Source: DAOPYE01 sp035352715 (lineage in GTDB: Bacteria; Acidobacteriota; Holophagae; Holophagales; Holophagaceae). Taken from it: 51,708 nucleotides of DNA. Made by a program: the position numbers and the translations under genes. Of this stretch, positions 1 through 7,495 are shown in pieces. The DNA is taken from the NCBI GenBank assembly GCA_035352715.1, contig DAOPYE010000005.1, positions 1 through 51,708 on the forward strand. Direction: 5' to 3'. Under the pieces are notes generated by a model. That model saw nothing but the letters and a program-made list of their open reading frames with translations, was not told where the DNA came from and did not search any database. Each line of letters begins with the position of its first letter. Positions within the stretch are counted from its first letter, which is position 1.

Positions 1-79
1 GAAAACGCCTTCCCAGTTCCTCAATGGCGGAATCCTCGTCGTATTCCAGCACCAGATCATCGATATCCGGAATGATCAC
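1..79 (-). CDS. 5' end of an unidentified gene, cut by the window edge
   Basis: Reading leftward from a GTG at 79-77 gives an open frame to the edge that begins MIIPDIDDLVLEYDEDSAIE, an acidic N-terminus of about 26 residues. A GGAG Shine-Dalgarno lies 5 nt upstream of the GTG on the minus strand, which is the main reason for calling it. The gene would be divergent from ilvD, with about 128 nt between the starts. Too little protein is visible to assign a family. The start is inferred from the ribosome binding site only. Confidence 0.5.
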   Translation of the reverse strand, partial: MIIPDIDDLVLEYDEDSAIEELGRRF

Positions 80-182
80 GGGATCTCCACAGCCGCAGGA
101 ATATAACACGAGAAACCTGTGCGGATGATATCAACGGCCCTCGCAGCACTGTCAACGCGCGTTATCCCGAAAGGCTTGAGGC

Positions 183-188
183 TACAAT
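183..188 (+). promoter_or_regulatory. Candidate -10 element of ilvD (TACAAT)
   Basis: TACAAT sits 20 nt upstream of the ATG at 208, in the intergenic region shared with the divergent gene at the left edge. No good -35 is visible at 17 nt; GTTATC at 161-166 is the nearest weak match. The element overlaps the alternative ATG at 187, which argues against that start. Confidence 0.35.
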
Positions 189-207
189 GGAGGCGAGGAG
201 ATGCCGA

Positions 208-1893
208 ATGCGATCGGATACCGTCAAGCTGGGCCTTGAAAGAGCTGGACACCGCAGCCTCCTGCGCGCCGCAGGGGTGAAGGAGGAGGACTTCGGCAAG
301 CCCTTCATTGGCATCGCGAATTCCTACACGGATATCGTGCCGGGGCACGTCCATCTCCACGATTACGCCGCCATCATCAAGCAGGCGATCCGCGAAGCCG
401 GCGGCGTTCCCTTCGAGTTCAATACCATCGCGGTGGATGACGGCATCGCCATGGGGCACCTGGGCATGCGCTACAGCCTGCCAAGTCGCGAACTGATCGC
501 CGATGCGGTGGAGACCATGTGCATGGCGCACTGCTTTGACGCGCTGGTCTGCATCCCCAACTGCGACAAGATCACGCCCGGCATGATCATGGGCTCGATG
601 CGGGTGAACATCCCCACGATCTTCATCACGGGCGGGCCGATGTTGGCCGGCAAGCGCACCGATGGTTCCGCAAGCGATCTCATTTCCGTTTTCGAAGGTG
701 TGGGCAAGGTCCAGAGTGGCCAGATGACGGAAGAGGAACTGCACGCCCTGGAAGCCAATGCGTGCCCCACCTGCGGCTCCTGCTCGGGCATGTTCACCGC
801 CAATTCCATGAACTGCCTACTCGAAGCGATCGGCCTCGCGCTGCCCGGCAATGGGACGATTCCCGCCGTCGATCCCCGGCGCCTTGAACTGGCCAGGGCT
901 GCGGCCAAGCAGGTGCTCTTCCTGCTTGAAAAGGACATCAAGCCGCGCGATCTCGTTTCTCCGGCCAGTCTGGACAATGCCTTCGTGCTGGACATGGCCA
1001 TGGGCGGAAGCACCAACACGGTGCTGCATGGTTTTGCCGTCGCACGGGAAGCCGGCGTGGATTACCAGCTGGATCGCCTCAACATGTTAAGCAAGCAAAC
1101 GCCCTGCATCTGCAAGGTTTCCCCTTCTGTCCCCGATGTGCACATCCAGGATGTGGACCGGGCCGGGGGCATCAGTGCCATCCTCAAAGAGATCTCGCGC
1201 AAGCCCGGTTTGTTGAATCTGGATACCCCCACGGTGACGGGAAAAACGCTGGGCGAGAACATCGCCTCGGCCGAGATCAAGGACGCCAAGATCATCCGAA
1301 CGATCGAGAATCCCTACACGGCGGACGGCGGTCTGGCGGTGCTTTTCGGCAACATCGCGCCCCATGGCAGCATCGTTAAGAGCGCGGGGGTGGATCCTTC
1401 CGCCTTCGTCTTCGAGGGCGAGGCGCTGGTCTTTGAAAGCCAGGACGAGTGCCTGGCGGCCTTGGCGCTGCGCAAGGTCAAGGCGGGCCACGTCGTCATC
1501 ATTCGCTACGAAGGCCCCAAGGGTGGCCCGGGCATGCCGGAAATGCTTTCGCCGACCTCGATGATCAAAGGGCAGGGGCTTGGCAAGAGCGTGGCCCTCA
1601 TCACCGATGGCCGGTTCTCCGGCGGCACGGCTGGGCTTTGCATCGGCCATGTCAGCCCCGAGGCTGCAGAAGGCGGTCCCATTGCGCTGGTGAGGACTGG
1701 CGACCACATCAAAATCGATATTCCCGCCCGCAGCCTGAACCTGCTTGTGGATGAAGAGGAACTTAATCGTCGCAAGGCTGAATGGAAGAAGCCTGCGCCG
1801 AAGATCAGCAAAGGCTGGCTGGGTCGCTATTCCAGATTGGTGACCTCCGCCAACCATGGTGCTGTGCTGGCCCTGCCTGAAGATCTCGTCTGA
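208..1893 (+). CDS. ilvD: Dihydroxy-acid dehydratase
   Basis: IlvD is the cytoplasmic Fe-S enzyme that dehydrates 2,3-dihydroxy-3-methylbutanoate and its isoleucine-pathway analogue to 2-keto acids. I start it at ATG 208 (561 aa): the protein then begins MRSDTVKLG as in the family, and GAGGAG stands 7 nt upstream. The in-frame ATG at 187 lies inside the likely -10. Visible motifs are NCDKITPG (Cys about 119) and CPTCGSCSG (about 186-194), matching the two family signatures. VPGHVHL near residue 45 resembles the E. coli type, which carries an oxygen-labile [4Fe-4S] cluster; that cluster type is inferred. It stands alone and ends in a strong terminator. Confidence 0.97.
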   Translation: MRSDTVKLGLERAGHRSLLRAAGVKEEDFGKPFIGIANSYTDIVPGHVHLHDYAAIIKQAIREAGGVPFEFNTIAVDDGIAMGHLGMRYSLPSRELIADAVETMCMAHCFDALVCIPNCDKITPGMIMGSMRVNIPTIFITGGPMLAGKRTDGSASDLISVFEGVGKVQSGQMTEEELHALEANACPTCGSCSGMFTANSMNCLLEAIGLALPGNGTIPAVDPRRLELARAAAKQVLFLLEKDIKPRDLVSPASLDNAFVLDMAMGGSTNTVLHGFAVAREAGVDYQLDRLNMLSKQTPCICKVSPSVPDVHIQDVDRAGGISAILKEISRKPGLLNLDTPTVTGKTLGENIASAEIKDAKIIRTIENPYTADGGLAVLFGNIAPHGSIVKSAGVDPSAFVFEGEALVFESQDECLAALALRKVKAGHVVIIRYEGPKGGPGMPEMLSPTSMIKGQGLGKSVALITDGRFSGGTAGLCIGHVSPEAAEGGPIALVRTGDHIKIDIPARSLNLLVDEEELNRRKAEWKKPAPKISKGWLGRYSRLVTSANHGAVLALPEDLV

Positions 1894-1904
1894 TTCCAAA
1901 CACC

Positions 1905-1958
1905 GATGAAAAGCCAAGGGGCGGCCTGCTTGTCAGCGCCGCCCCTTGGCTTTTCATC
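1905..1958. terminator. Bidirectional intrinsic terminator between ilvD and lptFG
   Basis: A perfect 21-bp inverted repeat pairs 1905-1925 with 1938-1958 around a 12-nt loop. The arms carry an A-run on the left and a T-run on the right, so it can act in both directions. Its right arm reaches the first base of the lptFG stop codon (1958-1960). ilvD and lptFG converge here. Confidence 0.9.
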
Positions 1959-4156
1959 TAGGTGCGGAGACGATCCAAGCGGAATAGGCCGAAGCCTAGC
2001 AGGATCAACAGGGGGGCCGAAACGCCCCAGAATGGGGGGATTTCACCCGATCGCGCTGCCCCGCTAAATAGGGCCTGAAGTCCAAGGAACAGCAGGCCCC
2101 CGACAAGGCAGAAGCCCAGCGTCTTTCCGCGACCTTCCCGCGGGGCCGGGAATACGCGAGAGAGGAAGGCGAAGAGCAGGCAAGGGCCCGCCAGCCAATT
2201 CAGGAGACGGCCCCAGAAAAGCGTGGCTCGCTCGGGATCGGGGATCAGTCGCTGTTCTTTCAATAGACGCAGCGTGCTGGTCTCCTCGACGCGCCCCGGC
2301 AGCAGGCCATCGTTCGTCGGGAAAACGGCGCTCGCCGATGGGCCTTCCGTAAAAGCGAGTCCATCCCATCGCAGGACCGAGGTCTTCAGGGCCCCGGCCT
2401 TCCAGTTCAGCAGAATTGGGGATTCCGCGCCCGGAGCCTGCATGGGGAATCCCCACCACTCGTTGGCATCGATATGCCAGATGCTTTTGGTCTGAGGCAG
2501 CATGAGCCAGGGTTTGCTCTGATAGGTGGTCACAGGGCGATTCAAGATCCGGTGGTACTGCGCATCGGCCTTGCCTGCCATGAAAGGCGCCGCCAAGGTG
2601 TCGATCAGCAGGGAAATCATCAGCACCAGGGCCCATGCGCCAAATCCAGACCAAACCCACTGCAGAAGACTGGTTCCGCTTGCCCGGATCGCAACCCATT
2701 CCCGTGACTGGGCTGCCTCGGAGAGGGCAAGCGTACCTCCCAGCAAAAAGGCTATGGGCAGCACGATCGTCATGAAAGACGGAAGATTCAGGCCCCAATA
2801 ATAGAGAAATACCCCGTACGAGACGTGATTTTTAGCCAAGTCTCCGGCCAGGGATGCGAACTCCAGCAAAAGGCTTAAAACCAGGAAGCTGCCAATGACC
2901 GCGCACCACTGTCGCCACCATAAGCGGCACGTCCACCGCCGCAGGATCCCTGAACAGGGTCCTCTGGTCGGCAACCGCATGGCGTCAAAGCGCCGCAAGA
3001 AGCTATGGAGCCAGCCCATGGCTTGATTCCCGAATGAGACCAGATGGATTTTGCTCCTGAGCCTTTCCAGAAGGGAAACGGGCCTTCGATGTGGCCGAAG
3101 GCGTCGAACCAACAACCAAAAGGCGGCAGAAAGAAACACGAAAGGCAATGCCAGCAAAGGCGCCATGGTAAGCGGCTGTCGGGTGATCTGGCCTTCGCAA
3201 AGGCGCATGAGGAAGTAGTAGAGGATGATCACCCCGAGGCTCTTGAGGATCGAGCCCCCCTTGTGGAACCGAGGGTGCCCAAATCCAAGACCAATCCCCA
3301 GCAATAGAAGCGCCATGGTAGTAAACGGCAGCATGAGACGCCTGCCGAACTCCGTCCAAGCCTCCGCAGTGCGTAACGAGAGCAACTCGGACGTGCGGAG
3401 ATAGCGCGTGGGAATGGCGCGCAGCACACCGGGCTTGTTCGGGGCCGGGATCCGGATGCGCTGAGTCTGCTCCTGAAGATGGACCACGGATTGGCTGGAG
3501 CGATCTGCAAGGCAGCCATGGAGGGATTCAAGTTCAAGAATCAGAGATGGATCGGAGAGATTGTTCGAGTCCTTGAACCACGTCAGATTGCGAGCCACGA
3601 CATGCTGAACGCTCTGGGGAGACGTCTCCATGAGGTGGATCTGTCCATCCTGGGACACCCAAATACAGACATCGCTGCCCGCGTTGCCCTTGAGGTACCA
3701 GGGCGCAGCCCCTGGGCGGATGTGGCGGGTCTTGGTCTCTTCGATCATCTGCGCTTCGAGACGATTTTGAAGGCTCAAAACCCGTGGAACGATGAAGTGG
3801 GCGTTCCCGATCGACAAGACAAGCAGGAATGCGGAAAGCAGCGCCCAGGGCTTCACCAGGGCGCGCATTCCAACCCCCAAACCCTGGGACGCGACGATCT
3901 CGGAGCCTTCGGAGAGCTGCTGCGTGCCCATGAGTCCGCCCAGCACCGCGGCCATGGGAAGCACCATGGCGAGCGTCTCGGGCAAGGTGGTCAGCAAGAA
4001 GGGCACCAGCCAACGAAAGGAAGCGCCTTGACTGAAGATGGCCTGCGACTGTTTCACCATATCGCTGGCAAGCAGAAGCCCACCGTAGAAGATCAGGGCT
4101 CCGAACAGCGGGAATGCCCAGCGTTTCAGGTAATAACGGAGGAGGATCGAGGACAC
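1958..4156 (-). CDS. Fused LptF-LptG lipopolysaccharide export permease
   Basis: This 732-residue protein holds two YjgP/YjgQ (LptF/LptG family) permease domains in one chain, each normally a separate protein of about 360 aa. Domain 1 spans roughly residues 1-350: membrane segments near 12-32, 50-75 and 100-120, a periplasmic beta region about 140-250, then three segments to 350. A basic linker (351-405) leads to domain 2 (406-732), which repeats the same order. With LptB it would form the inner-membrane pump that extracts LPS. The start is GTG, with no convincing Shine-Dalgarno. It lies 51 nt downstream of kdsD on the same strand. No in-frame stop interrupts the join, so the fusion looks genuine. 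Confidence 0.9.
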   Translation of the reverse strand: MSSILLRYYLKRWAFPLFGALIFYGGLLLASDMVKQSQAIFSQGASFRWLVPFLLTTLPETLAMVLPMAAVLGGLMGTQQLSEGSEIVASQGLGVGMRALVKPWALLSAFLLVLSIGNAHFIVPRVLSLQNRLEAQMIEETKTRHIRPGAAPWYLKGNAGSDVCIWVSQDGQIHLMETSPQSVQHVVARNLTWFKDSNNLSDPSLILELESLHGCLADRSSQSVVHLQEQTQRIRIPAPNKPGVLRAIPTRYLRTSELLSLRTAEAWTEFGRRLMLPFTTMALLLLGIGLGFGHPRFHKGGSILKSLGVIILYYFLMRLCEGQITRQPLTMAPLLALPFVFLSAAFWLLVRRLRPHRRPVSLLERLRSKIHLVSFGNQAMGWLHSFLRRFDAMRLPTRGPCSGILRRWTCRLWWRQWCAVIGSFLVLSLLLEFASLAGDLAKNHVSYGVFLYYWGLNLPSFMTIVLPIAFLLGGTLALSEAAQSREWVAIRASGTSLLQWVWSGFGAWALVLMISLLIDTLAAPFMAGKADAQYHRILNRPVTTYQSKPWLMLPQTKSIWHIDANEWWGFPMQAPGAESPILLNWKAGALKTSVLRWDGLAFTEGPSASAVFPTNDGLLPGRVEETSTLRLLKEQRLIPDPERATLFWGRLLNWLAGPCLLFAFLSRVFPAPREGRGKTLGFCLVGGLLFLGLQALFSGAARSGEIPPFWGVSAPLLILLGFGLFRLDRLRT

Positions 4157-4171
4157 GTTGGATAGCTTTCG

Positions 4172-4185
4172 ATAATGTATATTAT
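4172..4185 (-). promoter_or_regulatory. AT-rich inverted repeat upstream of lptFG
   Basis: ATAAT at 4172-4176 and ATTAT at 4181-4185 form an inverted repeat around 4 nt, within a strikingly AT-rich patch in a GC-rich setting. It lies 16-29 nt upstream of the lptFG GTG, so it may hold a -10 region or an operator for lptFG separate from the kdsD transcript. Confidence 0.3.
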
Positions 4186-4207
4186 GTAACCTAGAAGCTG
4201 GGCGACC

Positions 4208-5203
4208 CTAGATCACCTTGGCGGCAAGCAGATCATGAATGTGAAGGATTCCGTCAACCTTGCCGTCCGGGTCGGTCGTGACCAGGAAGGTGATCCTTCG
4301 AGATTCCATCACGCGCGCAGATTCCACGGCCATCATGGTGGAAGGAATGGTGACGGGATGTGGCGTCATGAACTCGCCGGCCAAAAGATCCAGTGGGTTC
4401 ATTCCCTGCGACTGGGATTTGGCCAGGGCCCGCCGGATGTCGCCATCGCTGATGACCCCCGCGAGCTGGTCGCCCTTCATGACCGTGGTCATTCCCAGCT
4501 TGCCGCGCGTCATGGCGTCCAGGGCCTCCAGAAAGGAGGCTTCTGGAAGCACCCCGGGGAAATCTTTGTGGATCAAATCTTTTGATGTCAACAGTTTGGT
4601 GCCAATACTGCCAGCGGGATGGAATTCCGCAAATCGTTCGAGCGTGAAGCCAGAGCGAATCATCCGGAAACTGGCCAAGAGATCACCCCATACGAGCTGG
4701 AGCGTGGTGCTGGCCATGGGGGCGATGTTGAACGGGCATCCTTCGCCCTCGGGAAGCGAGTAGGTGAAACACCAGCGCGCAGCTTTCGCCAGGCGGCTTG
4801 TGGAACCGCTCGTGATGGCGGCAATGGAGACACCGAGGCGGAGAAAATTGGGCAAAAGCTTAATGATTTCTTCTGTTTCCCCGCTGTTGCTGAGGATCAA
4901 AGGGGTATCGTCAGCGGTCACCATCCCGATGTCTCCATGCAAGGCTTCCGCTGGATGCATGAAAAAGCTGGGGCAACCCGTGGATGCCAGGGTTGCGGCC
5001 AGCTTCTGGGCGATGATTCCTGATTTACCCATGCCACACAGCACCACCCTTCCCTTGCCTTGGCTGACATGGTCGGCCCAGGAGGCCACCTGCGCGACAT
5101 CCCATTCCTTCTCCAGCATCTCAAGGGCTTTTCGCGCAGCCGCCAAGGTTTTACGAGAGGCTTCGGCACTGACGTCGGTTGGATGGGAATCGGTGTTGGG
5201 CAC
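4208..5203 (-). CDS. kdsD: Arabinose-5-phosphate isomerase (KpsF/GutQ/KdsD family)
   Basis: The enzyme interconverts ribulose 5-phosphate and arabinose 5-phosphate, the first step to Kdo for LPS. A SIS domain (about residues 30-170) shows GMGKSG, ASTG, HPAEALHGD and SNSGET; two CBS domains follow, with GVISDGDIRR and a closing ILHIHDLL. I prefer the GTG at 5203 because GGAG lies 8 nt upstream and the 331-residue product matches the family length of about 328. In-frame ATGs upstream (5239, 5314) would only add a tail without family features. It precedes lptFG on the same strand, consistent with an LPS role. Confidence 0.88.
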   Translation of the reverse strand: MPNTDSHPTDVSAEASRKTLAAARKALEMLEKEWDVAQVASWADHVSQGKGRVVLCGMGKSGIIAQKLAATLASTGCPSFFMHPAEALHGDIGMVTADDTPLILSNSGETEEIIKLLPNFLRLGVSIAAITSGSTSRLAKAARWCFTYSLPEGEGCPFNIAPMASTTLQLVWGDLLASFRMIRSGFTLERFAEFHPAGSIGTKLLTSKDLIHKDFPGVLPEASFLEALDAMTRGKLGMTTVMKGDQLAGVISDGDIRRALAKSQSQGMNPLDLLAGEFMTPHPVTIPSTMMAVESARVMESRRITFLVTTDPDGKVDGILHIHDLLAAKVI

Positions 5204-5285
5204 GAAGACAACTCCACGATGGTAGTGATCGCTATCCATCCTAGCATTCACACCGGGAGGCCCAACGTCTGGCGCGACTCTCCGG

Positions 5286-5291
5286 TAGACT
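5286..5291 (+). promoter_or_regulatory. Candidate -10 (TAGACT) upstream of spoVG
   Basis: TAGACT lies in a CGGTAGACTGG context that recurs upstream of ftsH at 39691-39700. It is 43 nt before the spoVG ATG. No clear -35 is visible. Confidence 0.3.
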
Positions 5292-5334
5292 GGAGCAGCG
5301 ACTCTGGTCGCCATTTCAGGAAGAGAACGATCCC

Positions 5335-5694
5335 ATGCTCAACATCACGGATATCCGCATCACAAAAGTCGAGGGCGACGAAAAGCTTCGGGCTTTTGCG
5401 GCGATGGTGCTGGACGACTGCTTTCTGGTAGGCGATATCCGCATCGTCGAAGGCGAAGAAGGCTACTTCGTGGCCATGCCGAGCAAACGGAAGCGAGACG
5501 GCTCCTACAAGGACACGGCCTACCCTCTGAACAACGAAGCTCGCGAAGCCATTGAACAGAAGATCCTGCTGGCCTACGAAAATGCCACCGGAAACCGGGC
5601 CATTTCCCGAATCGAAAAGGGAGATGTCTCTACGGTTCGCCCAGATTTGCTGGGAGTGGAAGAGTTTGGCTTCACGCCCAAGCAGTCAAGCTAA
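5335..5694 (+). CDS. spoVG: SpoVG family regulatory protein
   Basis: The first 85 or so residues match SpoVG closely: MLNITDIRITKVEGDEKLRA, then LDDCFLVGDIRI, GYFVAMPSKR and AYPLNNEAREAIEQKIL. SpoVG proteins are small nucleic-acid-binding regulators, named in Bacillus sporulation but also present in non-sporulating bacteria. The 119-residue length includes a C-terminal tail of about 30 residues without recognisable features. It is divergent from kdsD and converges on tRNA-Gln. The upstream AGGAAGAG is a fair ribosome binding site. Its targets here cannot be read from the sequence. Confidence 0.88.
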   Translation: MLNITDIRITKVEGDEKLRAFAAMVLDDCFLVGDIRIVEGEEGYFVAMPSKRKRDGSYKDTAYPLNNEAREAIEQKILLAYENATGNRAISRIEKGDVSTVRPDLLGVEEFGFTPKQSS

Positions 5695-5744
5695 CGCTTC
5701 CGAACGCATCCTGGTGCGGAGGAATCTCTATCACATGATGGATA

Positions 5745-5832
5745 AAAGTGGTTGGGGAGGAAGGATTCGAACCCTCGGATGGCGAGACCAAAACCCGCTG
5801 CCTTACCACTTGGCGACTCCCCAAAGTGGTTG
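5745..5832. repeat. 10-nt direct repeat flanking tRNA-Gln
   Basis: AAAGTGGTTG occurs at 5745-5754 and again at 5823-5832, exactly 78 nt apart, bracketing the tRNA. The left copy covers the 3' CCA end of the tRNA (minus strand) and the right copy covers its first base. It may be the scar of a lost tandem tRNA copy. Confidence 0.5.
5749..5823 (-). tRNA. tRNA-Gln (anticodon UUG)
   Basis: Read on the minus strand, TGGGGAG at the 5' end (5823-5817) pairs with CTCCCCA at the 3' end (5759-5753). The T-arm GGTTCGAATCC is canonical. The anticodon stem closes a seven-base loop TTTTGGT, giving anticodon TTG for CAA. The discriminator is A (5752) and the CCA end is encoded (5751-5749). The U1-A72 pair is typical of bacterial tRNA-Gln. 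It lies between convergent spoVG and the kelch gene. Confidence 0.97.
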
Positions 5833-5872
5833 AACAGTGTAGCGTGCGCCCCATCGAGCGTCCATCCAGAAG

Positions 5873-7483
5873 TCATTCCTCACCGCAGCTGTAGATGAGT
5901 GCGGAGCCATCCCGCAGCACCAATCCGCCTTGGGCTTCCGCCGCAGACGATGGGAATGTGCGGGCGGTCTTCAGTTCGCCGACTGACTGCAGGCGATGGC
6001 GTTTGGCGTCCCAGGTCTCAATGGTTCGTACAGGTTTGGCATCATTGGGGTTGGTTCCGCCCACGATCATGGATTGGCCTTTCCCCAGGGCGAGCGAAAG
6101 GTAGTTCTTGCGGGGGATCATCGGATCCGCGGACTTGTCGGAAGCCGCCACGCTGGGCGCGGGCGGGATGTTCTTCAGCAGGGCGACAAGATCCTCTTTC
6201 CAGCCAAGCGGCGTCAGATTCCCGGTGGATGGATCCAGCACATCCACCACCGGACCCAGCGCCAGAACACGGCCATCCTTCAGTTGTGCAAGCCTTTCGG
6301 TCCCTGCCCGCAACGCGCCCAACGGCAGGCACTGCCGCAGCTTTGGGTCCCAGCGTTCCAGGGATGCACCCCAGGTCGGCGTTCCCGCAATCAGAAGATT
6401 CCCGTCCTTCAGTGGAACGATCTGGGGTGCAAAGTAGCCATTCGCCAGGCACCCCATGGACGTGTCACGGGCGTCCTTGCCAAGGTCTTGGACATCCAGC
6501 TTCATGGGGTTGCGCCCCCCTTCGCCTAGCAGCACGCCCTGCCCCTGCGGCAGGAGCGTCCATCCAGGGAATCTCCCAAGGGAAAGCGTCTTGACGACAG
6601 TGGCCGTTTCCTTTGCTGGATCAAGGATTTCCATTGTTTCAGCTGTCGATGCGGCGTCTTTCCCATATCCGCCCCAAAGATAGACCTTGCCATCGGAGAG
6701 CCGCTCGGCGCAATGTCTTGCGCGAACGCGGGGTTCGGCCTTCCAGGTTGACCAGTTGCTCCATTTGGGATTGAAACACTCCACGGGAAGCGCCTTGGGG
6801 CTCGATGTCTGCCCCACGGACCAGCCGCCTGTCAGCAGCGCCTTGCCGTCCGCAAGGCTGGTCAGGCGGAAAAAGATTCGAGGGTGGTTCAGATTGCCGG
6901 CGAACCGAACGCCTTTTTTGGGATCCCAGGCGTAACCCTTGCCACTGGCGCCATCCACCATCAAGACGCGCCCATCGGCCATTTCGACGGCATCTGCAGA
7001 AATCGAGAATTTGGCCTCGCCTGGAAGCACTTTGAACTTTCCGGCACCCGCCTCGAGAATCTCAGGAGGCATCGCCGTCTCCGTTCCGCCCAGGACCAGA
7101 ACACTTCCGTTGCGCAACATGAGGGCCCGGTGTCCTTGTCGGATTTGCACCATTCCTGGCCCTGGCGTGAACTTGCGAGTGCCGGGATCGAACCATTCGC
7201 TGGAGGCCGTTCGCAGGGATCCACCGGTCACGAGCACTCGCCCGTCCGACATCGGGGTCATCTGGTAATCGGTGCGGTTTTCCGTCATGGCCCCAATGGC
7301 CTTGGATTTCCGGGTCTTGATATCCAGAAGTTCGCCAAAGGAACCTGCAGTTGGCACATCCACGGTCTGCCCTTTGGGGGATCGACCACTTTTGGGTGAA
7401 GCGGGCTTGGCCACCAGCAAGAGACTTGAAGTAAGTAGAAGTCCAAGAGTCAAATGATTGAACACAGTTCGGGTAGACGCCAT
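5873..7483 (-). CDS. Exported kelch/galactose-oxidase-like beta-propeller protein
   Basis: A signal peptide covers about residues 1-26 (LGLLLTSSLLLVAKPA). The rest is a chain of kelch-like repeats, each centred on a DGRVLVTGG-type strand: DGRVLVTGG, NGSVLVLGG, DGRVLMVDG, DGKALLTGG, DGKVYLWGG, DGNLLIAG and DGRVLALG. This predicts a single beta-propeller of 536 residues outside the cytoplasm. No copper ligands or other catalytic residues can be placed with confidence, so it may bind carbohydrate or protein rather than be an enzyme. It starts 12 nt after mqnC and is probably co-transcribed with it; no functional link is evident. Confidence 0.8.
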   Translation of the reverse strand: MASTRTVFNHLTLGLLLTSSLLLVAKPASPKSGRSPKGQTVDVPTAGSFGELLDIKTRKSKAIGAMTENRTDYQMTPMSDGRVLVTGGSLRTASSEWFDPGTRKFTPGPGMVQIRQGHRALMLRNGSVLVLGGTETAMPPEILEAGAGKFKVLPGEAKFSISADAVEMADGRVLMVDGASGKGYAWDPKKGVRFAGNLNHPRIFFRLTSLADGKALLTGGWSVGQTSSPKALPVECFNPKWSNWSTWKAEPRVRARHCAERLSDGKVYLWGGYGKDAASTAETMEILDPAKETATVVKTLSLGRFPGWTLLPQGQGVLLGEGGRNPMKLDVQDLGKDARDTSMGCLANGYFAPQIVPLKDGNLLIAGTPTWGASLERWDPKLRQCLPLGALRAGTERLAQLKDGRVLALGPVVDVLDPSTGNLTPLGWKEDLVALLKNIPPAPSVAASDKSADPMIPRKNYLSLALGKGQSMIVGGTNPNDAKPVRTIETWDAKRHRLQSVGELKTARTFPSSAAEAQGGLVLRDGSALIYSCGEE

Positions 7484-7495
7484 GTTGAAGCTTTC

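Noticed and set aside
187..207. Upstream ATG of ilvD
   Set aside because: It overlaps the likely -10 and adds residues absent from the family; the ATG at 208 has a better ribosome binding site.
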